Part shown: positions 18,951 to 29,100 of the stretch, piece after piece
How the letters are laid out: each line of letters begins with the position of its first letter
Position numbering within the stretch: the first letter of the stretch is position 1
Assembly (NCBI GenBank): GCA_029263055.1
Contig: JAJCYG010000045.1
Span: 1-64,000 of the forward strand
Direction of reading: 5' to 3'
DNA from: Actinomycetes bacterium
GTDB taxonomy: Bacteria > Auribacterota > JAJCYG01
DNA: 64,000 bases
Program-made: the position numbers and the translations under genes
Notes under the pieces: generated by a model
What the model was told of the DNA's origin: nothing
Database searches by the model: none
What the model saw: the letters and a program-made list of their open reading frames with translations, nothing else

Positions 18951-21900
18951 CTATTCAGGGACTATGCTAGCTTGACTTGCTTTAACACGCGCTTTTTTCA
19001 GCCAATCTTTGGCCAAGGTGTGATTTGGATCTAATTTAAGAACATCTTCCCAGTTTTGAATCACTTTAGCCCACTCGCCTAGCTGCCAGTAAATCGCTCC
19101 CAAACCATAATAAACGTCCGCATCTTCTTTAATGGCTAAAGACTTAAGGTATTGCTGAATCGCATCTTCTTTCTTTCCTTGCATCACATAAGTACGCCCT
19201 AAGTTGTAATGCGCTTCAAAAAAGTTAGGCATCAAGTCAATTGCTTTAATAAATTCTGCCTCGGCTTTATCCACTTCACCTTTATCAGCAAAATCAACTC
19301 CACGATTATAATTTTCAATGGCTTTTTTGCTATAAACAGGTTTTGGATTTTTGACAACAGACTCTTTTGCCTCTGTCTTACGCTGTTGCACCATCTGTTT
19401 TAAAAGAGCTTTTTTCTCTGTTTCATAATTTTTAGCTGTTTTTTTCGGCGTTGCCTTTGACTTTTCAATTTTAGGATCGCCTTCACCCTGTGCATACTGG
19501 TTCTTCAAAGCCTGAATTTCTTTGGCATGCCGTTTCTCTGCTCGCAAGAGGGCTGCTTTGTACTTACTTTTGTACTGGACTAACAAGAGATTTAACTCTT
19601 TGATTTGGGCATTTAAAGAGGTTGAGGTCTGTTCCATTTCTTTTGATTGCTTCTTTTGAGCATCAACAATCTGAACTTGAACAGATTTATTTAACCCTTC
19701 AACAGAGGCGTTAAGTTCCTGAATAACCCCTGAATGATTCTCTTTTAAAAGAACTATCTTCTGCTGCAAACTAACAATCTCTTTATTCTTGTCAGCAATA
19801 TTACCTCTTAACTCTTCATTTAAATCATCGAAGAGTTCTTTAAATTGCTTTTCTCTACTAGCCATAGCCACTGTGGCATCGTTTTTAAATTGAATAAACT
19901 TGTTTTCGCTCTTCTCTTTCTCGGCTTTAAGCTCAATCACTTGCCGACGTGTTAAAGCATATTCTTGAGCCAATTTTTCATTATCTTTTGTCAGCTCAAT
20001 TGATTTCACATCAAACTCATCTAAATGGTTTTGATAGGTGGCATTAATTTTTTCATCTCTAAGCCCGTATTGACGAATTTCACTCTCTAAAGAAACCACC
20101 TTCTCTTCATTTAATTTATTTTTTTCCTGAAATGCAGTCATTTCTTTTTTTAAGCTGACCACTTCTTCTTTTAAATTCTTTTTATTCTGAGTTAATTCAA
20201 CCACTTGAGTTTGAAAATCTTTAACCCGCTGACTAAACTCTGTGTTTATGCGATTTTTTTCCTCAATAATTTTACTAACCGTTGCTTCCATCTCTTTTAA
20301 CTTGGACTGATAAGCTAAAGTTTCATTTTCTTTTTCCGACAAAAGCCCTTTAGAATCTTCTTTTGCTCGACTCAATTCTATTTCTTTATTTTTCTGAGAA
20401 GCAATTAGACTTTGAAGCCGAGTCTCAATATTTGTTTTATCTTTTTTGACCAACTCTAAATTTCTTTTAGAGGAAACGAATTTTTGTTGAATCGACTCTT
20501 TTTCGTCTTCTATCTCTTGTATCTGTTTTTGCAGTGATTTCAATTTAGCTTCTCCTGCAACCTCAGATCCTGTTTTTTGCTCTATACGGCTAAAAAGTTC
20601 TTTAACTTGCTCATTTAAAGAGTCTTTGTCTTTAGCAACTGTTTCAAACCGCTGTTGTAAAAGAGCTTTCTCTTTCTTGAAAATTTCTTTTGCCACATTC
20701 TCTTTAGACAATTGCTCTTCAAAAGATTTGATTTTAGCTTGGTAAGACTTAGCCAGCGCCTCTTGTTTCTGCTGTTGCTGACCTAACTTATCCTTTAAAA
20801 TCGATACCTCATTTTGTAAAAGTGCCAACTCCTCTTGTTTTTTAGCTACGTCTGAACTCGCTTTAGTTACTTCAGCTTCAAACTTAGCTTTTTCTTCTTC
20901 ACTCTTAGATATTTTTGTCAGAAGAACTGCTTTTTCTTTTTCAATTTTTTGATTTTCAGTCTCAATTTTTTTAACCTTACCCTCTAAGGCAAGCACTTTA
21001 TTCTTAGTCTCTCTAAGTTCTGATTGCCGTGAATCTTTTTTCTCCACCAAAGCAGCAACCTGAATTTTGTATTCTTTTATTTGAGATTGGAACAATTCAT
21101 TTTGCTTACCATAATCAGCAACCAGCAGGTCGTACTTTTCTTTTAACCCATCTCGATCAGCAAGAAGTTCTGCTTGATTTTTTTCTGCCACATCAAAGGT
21201 CAGACGCCTTTTTTCATAACGCGCTTTTTCACTTTTTAGTTCAGACTGAAGCTGAGCGATCTGTCTCGCTAAGTCAGTTGACTTTGCCTCTTCTTGATTT
21301 ACTTGGAGGGAAACTTTAGAAAAGTTTTCTCTTAAAACATCTCTTTCTTTTATAAGACCCGCTATTTGATTTCGAATTCCTTCAGCTCTGTTTTGCTCTT
21401 TTACACGCACCTCTTCAGAAGATATTTCTGCTTGAGAAAGCTCTCGCTTGACTTGAGCTAGAATACCTTTTACTTCTCTTAGCTCTTCCCCATACGTTTT
21501 ATTTTTGATCTGAGAGGTTGTCCGCTCCTTTTCAACTAAAAACTCTAAACGCTGAATCTGGGAAAACATCTCTTGATTTTCTTCTTTTAAATTTTGATTA
21601 TTCAAATCTTTAATCTCATTAAGCTGCTTATAACTCTTCTCAAGATTTTGAATGGTCTTCTCTTTATCACCGACTAATTGAGACAAAATTTGTTGTTGAG
21701 AGATTAGATCTTTTTCTCTTTTAATCACCTTACTAAAGGAGCTATCAAGACGTTTTTTCTCTTCAATTTCTTTTTCAAATTCAATTACTTTTTGAGTTAA
21801 TTCTTTTTTCTGCTTTAAGAGATCAATGTTTAAACGTTCAAAACCTTGAAGTTTATTGTCTGTGAGGGAAAGCCTTCCTTTAAAGGAATCAAGCTCTGTT

Positions 21901-22388
21901 TCTAACTGTAAAATTTTTGACTCATAGACTTGCTTAGACTCTTCTAAGACAGACATCAGCGCATTGATTTTTTGTTCTTTTTGAGAAAGGATTTTATTAA
22001 AAGAAAGATCTTGGGACTGCTCTGAGTAGGTTTCGATAGCTCGTTGATAATCTCGATACTGACGATTTGCATCAGGCGCTCCAGATTTCTTTAATGAAGA
22101 AATCTCTGTAAGGTTTTGAACACACTCTTCTTGAAGGTATTCCACAATGCTCTTATGCCAATTAGGATTTCTTTTCTGAATTCCTGTTAGCATTTCACGC
22201 ACTGTCTCAAAACGTTCTTCAGCCCGATCTAAATTTCCCTCTTGTTTCTCAGCGGTGGCTTTTTGAAAGAGATTAAATGAACGGAGGTAGACTTCTTTTA
22301 GAGCATCTTGATCAGCCCAGGCAGGCTGGAGCCCCATTGAGAACAAAAACAAAAACGAGATAAATAAACTAAGTAGGCGATTATTCAT
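18951..22388 (-). CDS. Exported long coiled-coil protein with C-terminal TPRs
   Basis: A 1145-residue protein. A signal peptide (LLSLFISFLFLFSMGLQPAWA) is followed by an N-terminal helical region and about 850 residues of Lys/Glu/Gln-rich heptads that are clearly coiled coil. A basic linker and three TPR units (about 1025-1130; NYNRGVDFADKGEVDKAE, HYNLGRTYVMQGKKEDA, YYGLGAIYWQLGEW) follow. It probably forms a long periplasmic rod with a TPR docking head. The partner is unknown. It has its own promoter and precedes rnc by five bases. The low-complexity coil will attract false homology hits to myosin- and SMC-like proteins. Confidence 0.85.
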   Translation of the reverse strand: MNNRLLSLFISFLFLFSMGLQPAWADQDALKEVYLRSFNLFQKATAEKQEGNLDRAEERFETVREMLTGIQKRNPNWHKSIVEYLQEECVQNLTEISSLKKSGAPDANRQYRDYQRAIETYSEQSQDLSFNKILSQKEQKINALMSVLEESKQVYESKILQLETELDSFKGRLSLTDNKLQGFERLNIDLLKQKKELTQKVIEFEKEIEEKKRLDSSFSKVIKREKDLISQQQILSQLVGDKEKTIQNLEKSYKQLNEIKDLNNQNLKEENQEMFSQIQRLEFLVEKERTTSQIKNKTYGEELREVKGILAQVKRELSQAEISSEEVRVKEQNRAEGIRNQIAGLIKERDVLRENFSKVSLQVNQEEAKSTDLARQIAQLQSELKSEKARYEKRRLTFDVAEKNQAELLADRDGLKEKYDLLVADYGKQNELFQSQIKEYKIQVAALVEKKDSRQSELRETKNKVLALEGKVKKIETENQKIEKEKAVLLTKISKSEEEKAKFEAEVTKASSDVAKKQEELALLQNEVSILKDKLGQQQQKQEALAKSYQAKIKSFEEQLSKENVAKEIFKKEKALLQQRFETVAKDKDSLNEQVKELFSRIEQKTGSEVAGEAKLKSLQKQIQEIEDEKESIQQKFVSSKRNLELVKKDKTNIETRLQSLIASQKNKEIELSRAKEDSKGLLSEKENETLAYQSKLKEMEATVSKIIEEKNRINTEFSQRVKDFQTQVVELTQNKKNLKEEVVSLKKEMTAFQEKNKLNEEKVVSLESEIRQYGLRDEKINATYQNHLDEFDVKSIELTKDNEKLAQEYALTRRQVIELKAEKEKSENKFIQFKNDATVAMASREKQFKELFDDLNEELRGNIADKNKEIVSLQQKIVLLKENHSGVIQELNASVEGLNKSVQVQIVDAQKKQSKEMEQTSTSLNAQIKELNLLLVQYKSKYKAALLRAEKRHAKEIQALKNQYAQGEGDPKIEKSKATPKKTAKNYETEKKALLKQMVQQRKTEAKESVVKNPKPVYSKKAIENYNRGVDFADKGEVDKAEAEFIKAIDLMPNFFEAHYNLGRTYVMQGKKEDAIQQYLKSLAIKEDADVYYGLGAIYWQLGEWAKVIQNWEDVLKLDPNHTLAKDWLKKARVKASQASIVPE

Positions 22389-22406
22389 AATTATTTGGAT
22401 GCACCT

Positions 22407-22435
22407 ATTTTACTCACTCAACTGATCGGTGTAAA
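22407..22435 (-). promoter_or_regulatory. Promoter of the coiled-coil/TPR gene and rnc
   Basis: Minus-strand -35 TTTACA (22430-22435), 17-base spacer, -10 TAAAAT (22407-22412), located between tRNA-Cys and the gene start. Confidence 0.5.
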
Positions 22436-22472
22436 GAAAGAAAAAGCACTATATATTGTGGTCTAAAAAATG

Positions 22473-22543
<71 letters not shown>

Positions 22544-22604
22544 ATATCAATTCAAAATGAAGAAGGGAAATTCTGCCAAAACCAGTTCAATAGCGCAATA
22601 GGTT

Positions 22605-23243
22605 TTAAGAAGCAAATTTACTTTCAATTTTTTCCATAAGCTTTTCTGCAATTTGGGATTTGGACATTTTAGGTATGTCTTCAATAGCCCCATTAGAGGC
22701 AATTAAATGCACCTGATTTTGATCTGATTCAAATCCCCCCTCTTTTTGAGAGATGTCATTGACCACAATCATGTCTAAATTCTTATTTTCAAGTTTTTGC
22801 TGGGCATGCTCTAAAATAGCTTTAGATTCTGCAGCAAACCCAACCAACCACTTCTTTCCCTTTTTTTGCCCTAATTCAAACAAAATGTCAGGATTTTGGA
22901 CCCATTCTACAGAAAGAGCAGCTTCATCTTGCTTTTTCACTTTTTGAGAAGACCTTGTCTTGGGCTTAAAATCAGAGACTGCAGCAGTCATGACGACCCC
23001 GTCAGCCCACTCAAACCATTGATCCACTTGTTGTTTCATCTCATCAGCAGAAACAATCGAAACAAATTGAAGTTCTTTAGGCGGTTGTAAATAAGAAGGG
23101 CCACTAATCAAAACCACTTCATGCCCTTTTTGCTGAGCTGCTTGAGCAATGGCATAGCCCATCTTACCTGAAGAAGGATTGGATAAAAAACGGACAGGAT
23201 CTAAATATTCACGCGTTGGACCCGCTGTGACTAAAATTTTCAC
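22605..23243 (-). CDS. coaB: Phosphopantothenate-cysteine ligase (stand-alone CoaB)
   Basis: A 212-residue enzyme joining 4'-phosphopantothenate and cysteine in coenzyme A synthesis. It has [29 protein letters not shown], the nucleotide-binding [12 protein letters not shown] and the core VGFAAES. Most bacteria fuse this to CoaC; here it is a separate gene whose GTG start overlaps the coaC stop by four bases (GTGA), so the two are translationally coupled. Confidence 0.95.
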   Translation of the reverse strand: MKILVTAGPTREYLDPVRFLSNPSSGKMGYAIAQAAQQKGHEVVLISGPSYLQPPKELQFVSIVSADEMKQQVDQWFEWADGVVMTAAVSDFKPKTRSSQKVKKQDEAALSVEWVQNPDILFELGQKKGKKWLVGFAAESKAILEHAQQKLENKNLDMIVVNDISQKEGGFESDQNQVHLIASNGAIEDIPKMSKSQIAEKLMEKIESKFAS

Positions 23244-23791
23244 AGGATAGATTGAGCTGCTTCTAAAATTTGATCTAAAGAAGCGAGCCTTCCTTTGCCT
23301 TCATATCCACAGGCTAAAAAACCTGCATCAGGCTCTACCACAGTATGCCCTCGTTTTTTTAACGCTTGAACATTTTCTACAACAGCAGGATGCTCCCACA
23401 TATTCACATTCATTGAAGGGGCTAAAAGGAGCGGAGCTTTAGTTGCTAAGTAAACAAGACTAATAATATCGTCGGCCAAACCATAATTAAGTTTAGCTAA
23501 AATGTGCGCAGAAGCAGGAACCACCATCATCAGATCAGCTCTTTCAGCCAAACGAATATGAGTCGGTGTCATACCTTCGATCTCTTTAAAAAGATCACTC
23601 ACCACATCGTTTTCAGAAAGTGCTTGAAAGGTAACAGGCCCAACAAATTTCTTTGCTTCTCGGGTCATTAACACATACACATTTGCCCCTTGCTGACGCA
23701 AGTGACTGACCAATTCTGCAGCCTTATATGCGGCAATAGAACCTGTTACCCCAACTAATATTGTTTTGCCAGAAAAACTACTTTTTTTCAT
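23240..23791 (-). CDS. coaC: Phosphopantothenoylcysteine decarboxylase (stand-alone CoaC)
   Basis: A 183-residue flavoprotein that decarboxylates phosphopantothenoylcysteine to phosphopantetheine. It shows [16 protein letters not shown], the His-containing [19 protein letters not shown], the substrate-site [14 protein letters not shown] and the flexible-loop [14 protein letters not shown] use ATG 23791, which overlaps the rpoZ end by 14 bases; a longer frame begins at TTG 23818. It is fully separate from CoaB. Confidence 0.94.
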   Translation of the reverse strand: MKKSSFSGKTILVGVTGSIAAYKAAELVSHLRQQGANVYVLMTREAKKFVGPVTFQALSENDVVSDLFKEIEGMTPTHIRLAERADLMMVVPASAHILAKLNYGLADDIISLVYLATKAPLLLAPSMNVNMWEHPAVVENVQALKKRGHTVVEPDAGFLACGYEGKGRLASLDQILEAAQSIL

Positions 23792-23978
23792 TCTCGTAAG
23801 TAATCTTGTCGGTGACAATTTCTTCTAGCACAGTGTCAATAAGCTTTGCTTTTTTAGCAGCTAAAGGTTGAGCCCCATGGGACAAAGCCTTCACACGTTT
23901 TGCAGCCATGGTCACAAGCTTAAATTGACTGTCTACTTTCTCAAGTAAATCTTGAGTTCTTACTTTTGGATTCTTCAT
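23778..23978 (-). CDS. rpoZ: RNA polymerase omega subunit
   Basis: A 66-residue protein with the omega pattern: N-terminal DLLEKVDSQFKLVTMAAKRVKAL and the later KLIDTVLEEIVTDKI. Omega helps assemble beta-prime into RNA polymerase. It lies between gmk and coaC, the gene order common in many bacteria, and overlaps the start of coaC. Confidence 0.9.
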   Translation of the reverse strand: MKNPKVRTQDLLEKVDSQFKLVTMAAKRVKALSHGAQPLAAKKAKLIDTVLEEIVTDKITYENEKK

Positions 23979-24000
23979 TTAGTTACGATCTCCTTCATGT

Positions 24001-24612
24001 TTAACTTCTTTTTAAAAGCTTTTTAAGAAATGATTCTTTTAAATTCATCCGGCATTTTTCAGCTAACACAATTGATTTAATTTTTTGTAATGCTTCTTCA
24101 AGCTGATCATTAATCACAACATAATCATAAATTTTATATTCTTTAATTTCATCTTCTGCTTTAGAGAGACGACGTTCTAATGTTCGCGAGTCTTCCGTCT
24201 TTCTTTTTTGAAGCCGGTCTTCTAGTTCTTCTAAACTAGGCGGCACTAAAAAAATATAAACTGCTTTCAGCTTATTTTTTTTAAAAGATGCAGCCCCTTG
24301 CACATCCACATCGAGCAAAATATCTGTGCCATTGTTTAAGTGCTCATCCACATGACTTTTAGGTGTGCCATACCAATTACCATATACCTGAGCACTCTCT
24401 AAAAAATCACCGTTTTGATCTTTTTCTACAAACTCTTTTTCATCTAAGAAAAAGTAATCTCGTCCTTCTTCTTCACCCAACCGCTTGGACCGAGTTGTAG
24501 CTGAAATCGAATAAGCCATTTCAGGCATTAATTTAAGCAGCGCGCGCGCCAAGGTTGTTTTTCCTGTACCTGAAGGGGCTGATAAAACAAACGCGATTCC
24601 TTTATTCGACAT
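24001..24612 (-). CDS. gmk: Guanylate kinase
   Basis: A 203-residue enzyme that phosphorylates GMP to GDP. The P-loop is APSGTGKTTLARALL. The GMP-binding region (SISATTRSKRLGEEEGRDYFF) and LLDVDVQGAASFKK follow. I prefer ATG 24612 (MSNKGIAFV), which overlaps the yicC stop by 11 bases; a GTG at 24627 would add five residues. Confidence 0.96.
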   Translation of the reverse strand: MSNKGIAFVLSAPSGTGKTTLARALLKLMPEMAYSISATTRSKRLGEEEGRDYFFLDEKEFVEKDQNGDFLESAQVYGNWYGTPKSHVDEHLNNGTDILLDVDVQGAASFKKNKLKAVYIFLVPPSLEELEDRLQKRKTEDSRTLERRLSKAEDEIKEYKIYDYVVINDQLEEALQKIKSIVLAEKCRMNLKESFLKKLLKRS

Positions 24613-25480
24613 TCTGTATTTGCTCACGTATTTTTTCGATTTCGCTTTTTAGAGAAATAACATCTTTTGAAACAATCGCATTATTTGCTTTAGAACCAAT
24701 TGTGTTCACTTCTCTATGCATTTCTTGAATAATAAAATCTAGAGAACGTCCTACTGGTTCTTTTTTATGTAACAGATGATTAAATTGAGACAAATGGCTT
24801 TCCAAACGGCTTAACTCTTCTGTCACATCAATGCGATCAGCAAAAATCGCAATCTCTTTCATAATTAAATCTTCGTTTTTACGAACAGCAACCTCTGTTT
24901 CTCTAATTTTTTTCAGCAACCTTTTTTCGTATTCTCTGACTGTCTTAGGAGCTGTCTTTTCAATTCGATCAACTGTTTTTTGGACTAACTTTAATCGATT
25001 TGTAATCTCTTTAAAAAGTGATTTACCCTCAGTGGCACGCATTTTAGCCAATGACTTTAGTGCTTGCTCCACGCTTTTAAGAACAGCTGGTTTTGCTTCT
25101 TTTAATGAAATACGAAAGGGGACAAACTTAACCACATCTTGAGCTTGAACCACCTGCTCCAAACTCACATCCCCCTTTAAACCCAACTCTCTTTTTAAAC
25201 TTTGAAACGTTTTATGATAACTCTTAGCCAACTCTTTATTCACAACAACTTGACCCACGGCACGATTGTTTGTTTCAAAGTTAACTTGCAAATTTACTCG
25301 GCCCCGATTAAGCCACTTTGAAGCCATCTTTCTAATTTCAGGCTCCAAACCCAAAAAGCTTTTAGGCAAATTCACACTCAATTCAAAATGTTTTCGGTTT
25401 AAAGAATTAATCTCAGTCTCAAACTTTCCCGTACTGTGATTGACTTCCCCTTTTCCAAAACCGGTCATGCTAATTAACAC
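24602..25480 (-). CDS. yicC: YicC-family endoribonuclease-type protein
   Basis: A 292-residue protein with the family start LISMTGFGKGE, the central VNLQVNFETNN and the C-terminal EPVGRSLDFIIQEMHREVNTIGSKANN. YicC members are endoribonucleases implicated in small-RNA turnover and stationary-phase growth. It precedes gmk with an 11-base overlap, the usual genomic association. Confidence 0.93.
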   Translation of the reverse strand: MLISMTGFGKGEVNHSTGKFETEINSLNRKHFELSVNLPKSFLGLEPEIRKMASKWLNRGRVNLQVNFETNNRAVGQVVVNKELAKSYHKTFQSLKRELGLKGDVSLEQVVQAQDVVKFVPFRISLKEAKPAVLKSVEQALKSLAKMRATEGKSLFKEITNRLKLVQKTVDRIEKTAPKTVREYEKRLLKKIRETEVAVRKNEDLIMKEIAIFADRIDVTEELSRLESHLSQFNHLLHKKEPVGRSLDFIIQEMHREVNTIGSKANNAIVSKDVISLKSEIEKIREQIQNVE

Positions 25481-25521
25481 AGGTCTTTCCCCCTAAAATT
25501 TTCTAATCTATTAAGTCTTGT

Positions 25522-26100
25522 TTATGCACCTGGACGGCTGCCAGGCTTATCAATAGGAACACCGCTTTTACAGAGTGGACAATCTTTTGGGTCATAAGTC
25601 TCAACATCTAGCTGAATCAATGTTTCCATTGGCACACCAAAATCAACCTTGCCTTGGGAGCGGTCCACTAAAGCTCCAACAGAAACCACATCTCCTCCAA
25701 CTTCCTTGACCAATTCCAACACTTCTTTCAAAGAACCACCCGTAGTGATCACATCTTCAACTGCTAAAATCTTTTCACCCATGGCCAGTTCAAACCCACG
25801 GCGCAATGTCATCTTTCCATCTTTACGCTCTGAGAAGATTGACCGCACACTGAGTGCCCGCCCCATCTCTTGAGCCACAACCACAGCGCCTAACGCAGGG
25901 CCAATTACAGTAGTCACCCCTAAGTGACGAAATTTCTTAGAAAGCTGCTGGCATAAGATGCTCGCATACTCCGGATATTGCAAAACCCGCGCACATTGAA
26001 TATAACGCTGACTATGCAAACCCGACGACAATTCAAAATGTCCTTCTAATAAAGCCTTTGTATCCCTAAAGATTTGTAAAATGGTCTCGTCTGAGAGCAT
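25522..26100 (-). CDS. pyrE: Orotate phosphoribosyltransferase
   Basis: A 192-residue enzyme making OMP from orotate and PRPP. The PRPP-binding motif is ILAVEDVITTGGSLKE; ALGAVVVAQEMGRAL and FSERKDGKMTLRRGF complete the core. The C-terminal CPLCKSGVPIDKPGSR tail, with a CxxC, is typical of one PyrE subgroup. I prefer ATG 26100 to the upstream GTG. It is away from the pyr operon at 32619-42387 and leads the pyrE-yicC-gmk-rpoZ-coaC-coaB run. Confidence 0.96.
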   Translation of the reverse strand: MLSDETILQIFRDTKALLEGHFELSSGLHSQRYIQCARVLQYPEYASILCQQLSKKFRHLGVTTVIGPALGAVVVAQEMGRALSVRSIFSERKDGKMTLRRGFELAMGEKILAVEDVITTGGSLKEVLELVKEVGGDVVSVGALVDRSQGKVDFGVPMETLIQLDVETYDPKDCPLCKSGVPIDKPGSRPGA

Positions 26101-26134
26101 GGCCACCCTTTCCCGTAGATGTTATAAACCTTTA

Positions 26135-26164
26135 ATTATAGGGAACTTATTATTAAAAATGCAA
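26135..26164 (-). promoter_or_regulatory. Promoter of the pyrE-led operon
   Basis: Minus-strand -35 TTGCAT (26159-26164), 18-base spacer, consensus -10 TATAAT (26135-26140). No PyrR-type attenuator is visible here, unlike upstream of pyrR. Confidence 0.6.
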
Positions 26165-26175
26165 GAAAATTAGCC

Positions 26176-29100
26176 CTAAATCGCCTGTTCTAAGGCTAAT
26201 TGAGCCATTTTATCTAAAGCTATTCGCTCATAGCGGCGAGTTCCCGGCTTAGGGGGACCTGGATCAAAAAAGTATTTCACCATATTAGTGAAGTAACTGA
26301 TATCAACATTCCTAATCGAAAAAAAGAGGTAGCTGGGTGGGAAAGTATTTTTGCTTTGATTCACCACTCCAACAAAGAGAACATCAATATCTCTCAAGCT
26401 CTTACCCTTAATATTTTCAAAATCCAAATGCTCTGCTCTGACCAACACTTTTAACGATACTTTCTTTTGAATTAGCTCAGAAGAAAAACCTATTTCGGCT
26501 AATTCCCCTGAATCAAGATTAAACTCAGACAGATCTGACAACATATATTGATGCCACCTATTTTGCTTCTCTTGAGAAATAACTTTTTTCAAGAACTCAA
26601 GCTCTTCTCTAAAATCTTCAGAAATAAAAGAAGCTTCTGTGGCTAAAACCAATTTTTTTAAATCAGACTCAATCCCCACCCCTAAAACTAATTTATAAAA
26701 AGCACGTGGTTTATTTTTTCGATCTCCATCAAAGTCAGGATGAATCAACTTTAAATTTTGATATAGATTAAATAGTTTTGAATTAGAACAATGAAAAATA
26801 TTTTTAAGAAAGGCTTCAATCTCTAACAGTTGCTTTGCTTTTTCTTGCCACTCCACCACAGGACGCAACTCAGAAGTTGAAGGAGACTTGTAACCCAAAT
26901 CTTTCCCCAACCTTACTTGTAAATAAAACATAAATCGATATAAGTCTGAGCCTTCTTTTTTCATGGCAACAATATGCAAAATAACCATGGTGAAAGCAGG
27001 AACAAAAAACAACCCACTCCAAAGACTAAAAAAGCCTCCCACTCCCGAAGCAACTGAAATCAAAGACCAAAACAGCGGTGCGGCTAAAGCAATTTTTGCA
27101 ATATCTAAACGAGCAGAAGATCTTCTTAAAATAGGAACCTCAGTATAAGCCTCTTTCAAATTAACAACCGGCTCATCTGCTGGCACCCCAACCACCTTTC
27201 TCGCCACAAACCAATGCACCCACTCTTCAATCGTGTTGAGTGGATAAAAAAGATAGTTAAGAGGCATCCACTTCCATCCCGCTGCCGGACTTCCCACTCT
27301 TATTCCTCTTCGATCCAGCCATTCTAAAAGAACAGTATAATGCTCTTTATTTTCTTGCTGAGCTCGAATCAACATCGGATTAAGTTCTCTGAAAAATTCT
27401 TCTATAGCTGTTCGATCTAAATTTTTTAAACCTTCATAAAAAGACTGCCCCAATACTGCTTGTCGCTCTTCTGGTAACTGCGCATTTTTAAGCGTCTTTT
27501 TAAAAATAGACTGCAAGACAGCTCTCAATAAAAGATGCTCCATTTCAGCTGAATGAACAAACGATTCGTTTTCTAAGACACGACTCGAATAAGGGAGATA
27601 CTCTGTCCAAATACCGTGCATTGAATCAGCTTCAAATTCTTCAGCATCATCGCCTAATAATCGAGTTAAGATACCTCCATATAGATGAGACACCCCTCTC
27701 TCGTAAACAATCGATGTTCCGGGATACTCTTCTCTTAACCGCTGCAACCCTGTAGAAAGAGCTTCATCTCGAAGAGCAAGAGATTGACTCAAAGACTTTG
27801 CCGACTCTTTAATCTGCTCTAAAACCTCTGCGACAGATCTTCCATTAACAGCCTTAATCTTGGCTTCATTTGCATAAAGCTGGTGACGGTCCATGGCAAG
27901 ACTTGCATCCACCACTTTTTCAGCTCCAATGACAAGCGCCTCGTTTGAAATATGAGCCACCAAACCTTCTCTATCTTTTTCAGCAAGGTATTGGTAAATC
28001 GCTCGCTGATATGGATTGCCTGGAAAACGGTTTGCTCGAATGCTCTCTAGATCAGGAAATTCTCTAGCAGATTGTTCAAGTAAGGCAATATAAGCTTCTC
28101 GAAAACGACGTAATTTTTGAGGATCTGGATTCAGAGTAAAAACATCTTCTTTTTTAATATCAGAAATAAGCGGATACCTCTCTTTAATCAATTCAAAGCT
28201 GATTCCTCCAAGCTCGGAAACATAAACCGCTTTTTGATTATTATTGGCAATGGTTTCAAAAATCTGATCAAAAACAGGTTTCGCATTGATAAAATCTTGT
28301 TCAGAATTGTGAAAGCAGTAGATTCCATAAAACCGCTGAGGACCGATAGGATGCGGTCCTAAGAAATATTTAAAAGCAGTTGCTCCGATTATTGCCGAAG
28401 AGACGCTTATTAAAAACTTTCGTCGACCCGTTCTTTTTTGAATAAATGTAATCTCTTTAAATGCCTCATCAACTTGTTTGAACAACAAATCAAGATCATT
28501 TTGACTCCCTTTCTCAACAACGACTTCTTCTTTAACACCATTGCCAAAATAAAAAGTAAACACAAAATCATCCTTGTTGCTTTTTGGCCGCTGAACCGTC
28601 ACATGTAAAACATCGCGATATAAAGGAAGTTCAAAATGTGGCCTCAACAGATTAAGTAGTGATTTTTTTATATCTTTATAAGGAGCTCCAAACTTTTCAT
28701 CTCGCTTCAAACCAGATCTATTTTGCTTGGCCTTATATTTTCTATAAACAATCTGAGCAACGACCCAAACAATCTGAAAAGCAATAAAATAAAAAAGAAG
28801 CCATGGCGAGTTTATTTTTTCCACAACTTGATAAGGAGTATTCCCTGCTAATGCTGTTTCAGGCGTCATTCCAAATGCAAACGCGCCGAAAAACGCACCG
28901 ATTTGCAAAAGCCGATGCCACTGCGAAATAGGGGCATCACCCCCTCCATCCTTTTTCTTTTCTTTTTCGGTTTTGGTGCTTCTCTTAGAAATATCTTCTT
29001 CTGGAGCACGAAATAAAGAGCGAATCGATTCTAAATCTTCCCGTTTTATAGCCCATACACGGTGACCTTTTCTCAAACGAAGAAATGCTTCTATTTGAAT

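Noticed and set aside
18951..22388. Coiled-coil protein read as SMC or myosin-like
   Set aside because: No ATP-binding head; it has a signal peptide and TPRs, so similarity would be only coiled-coil bias.
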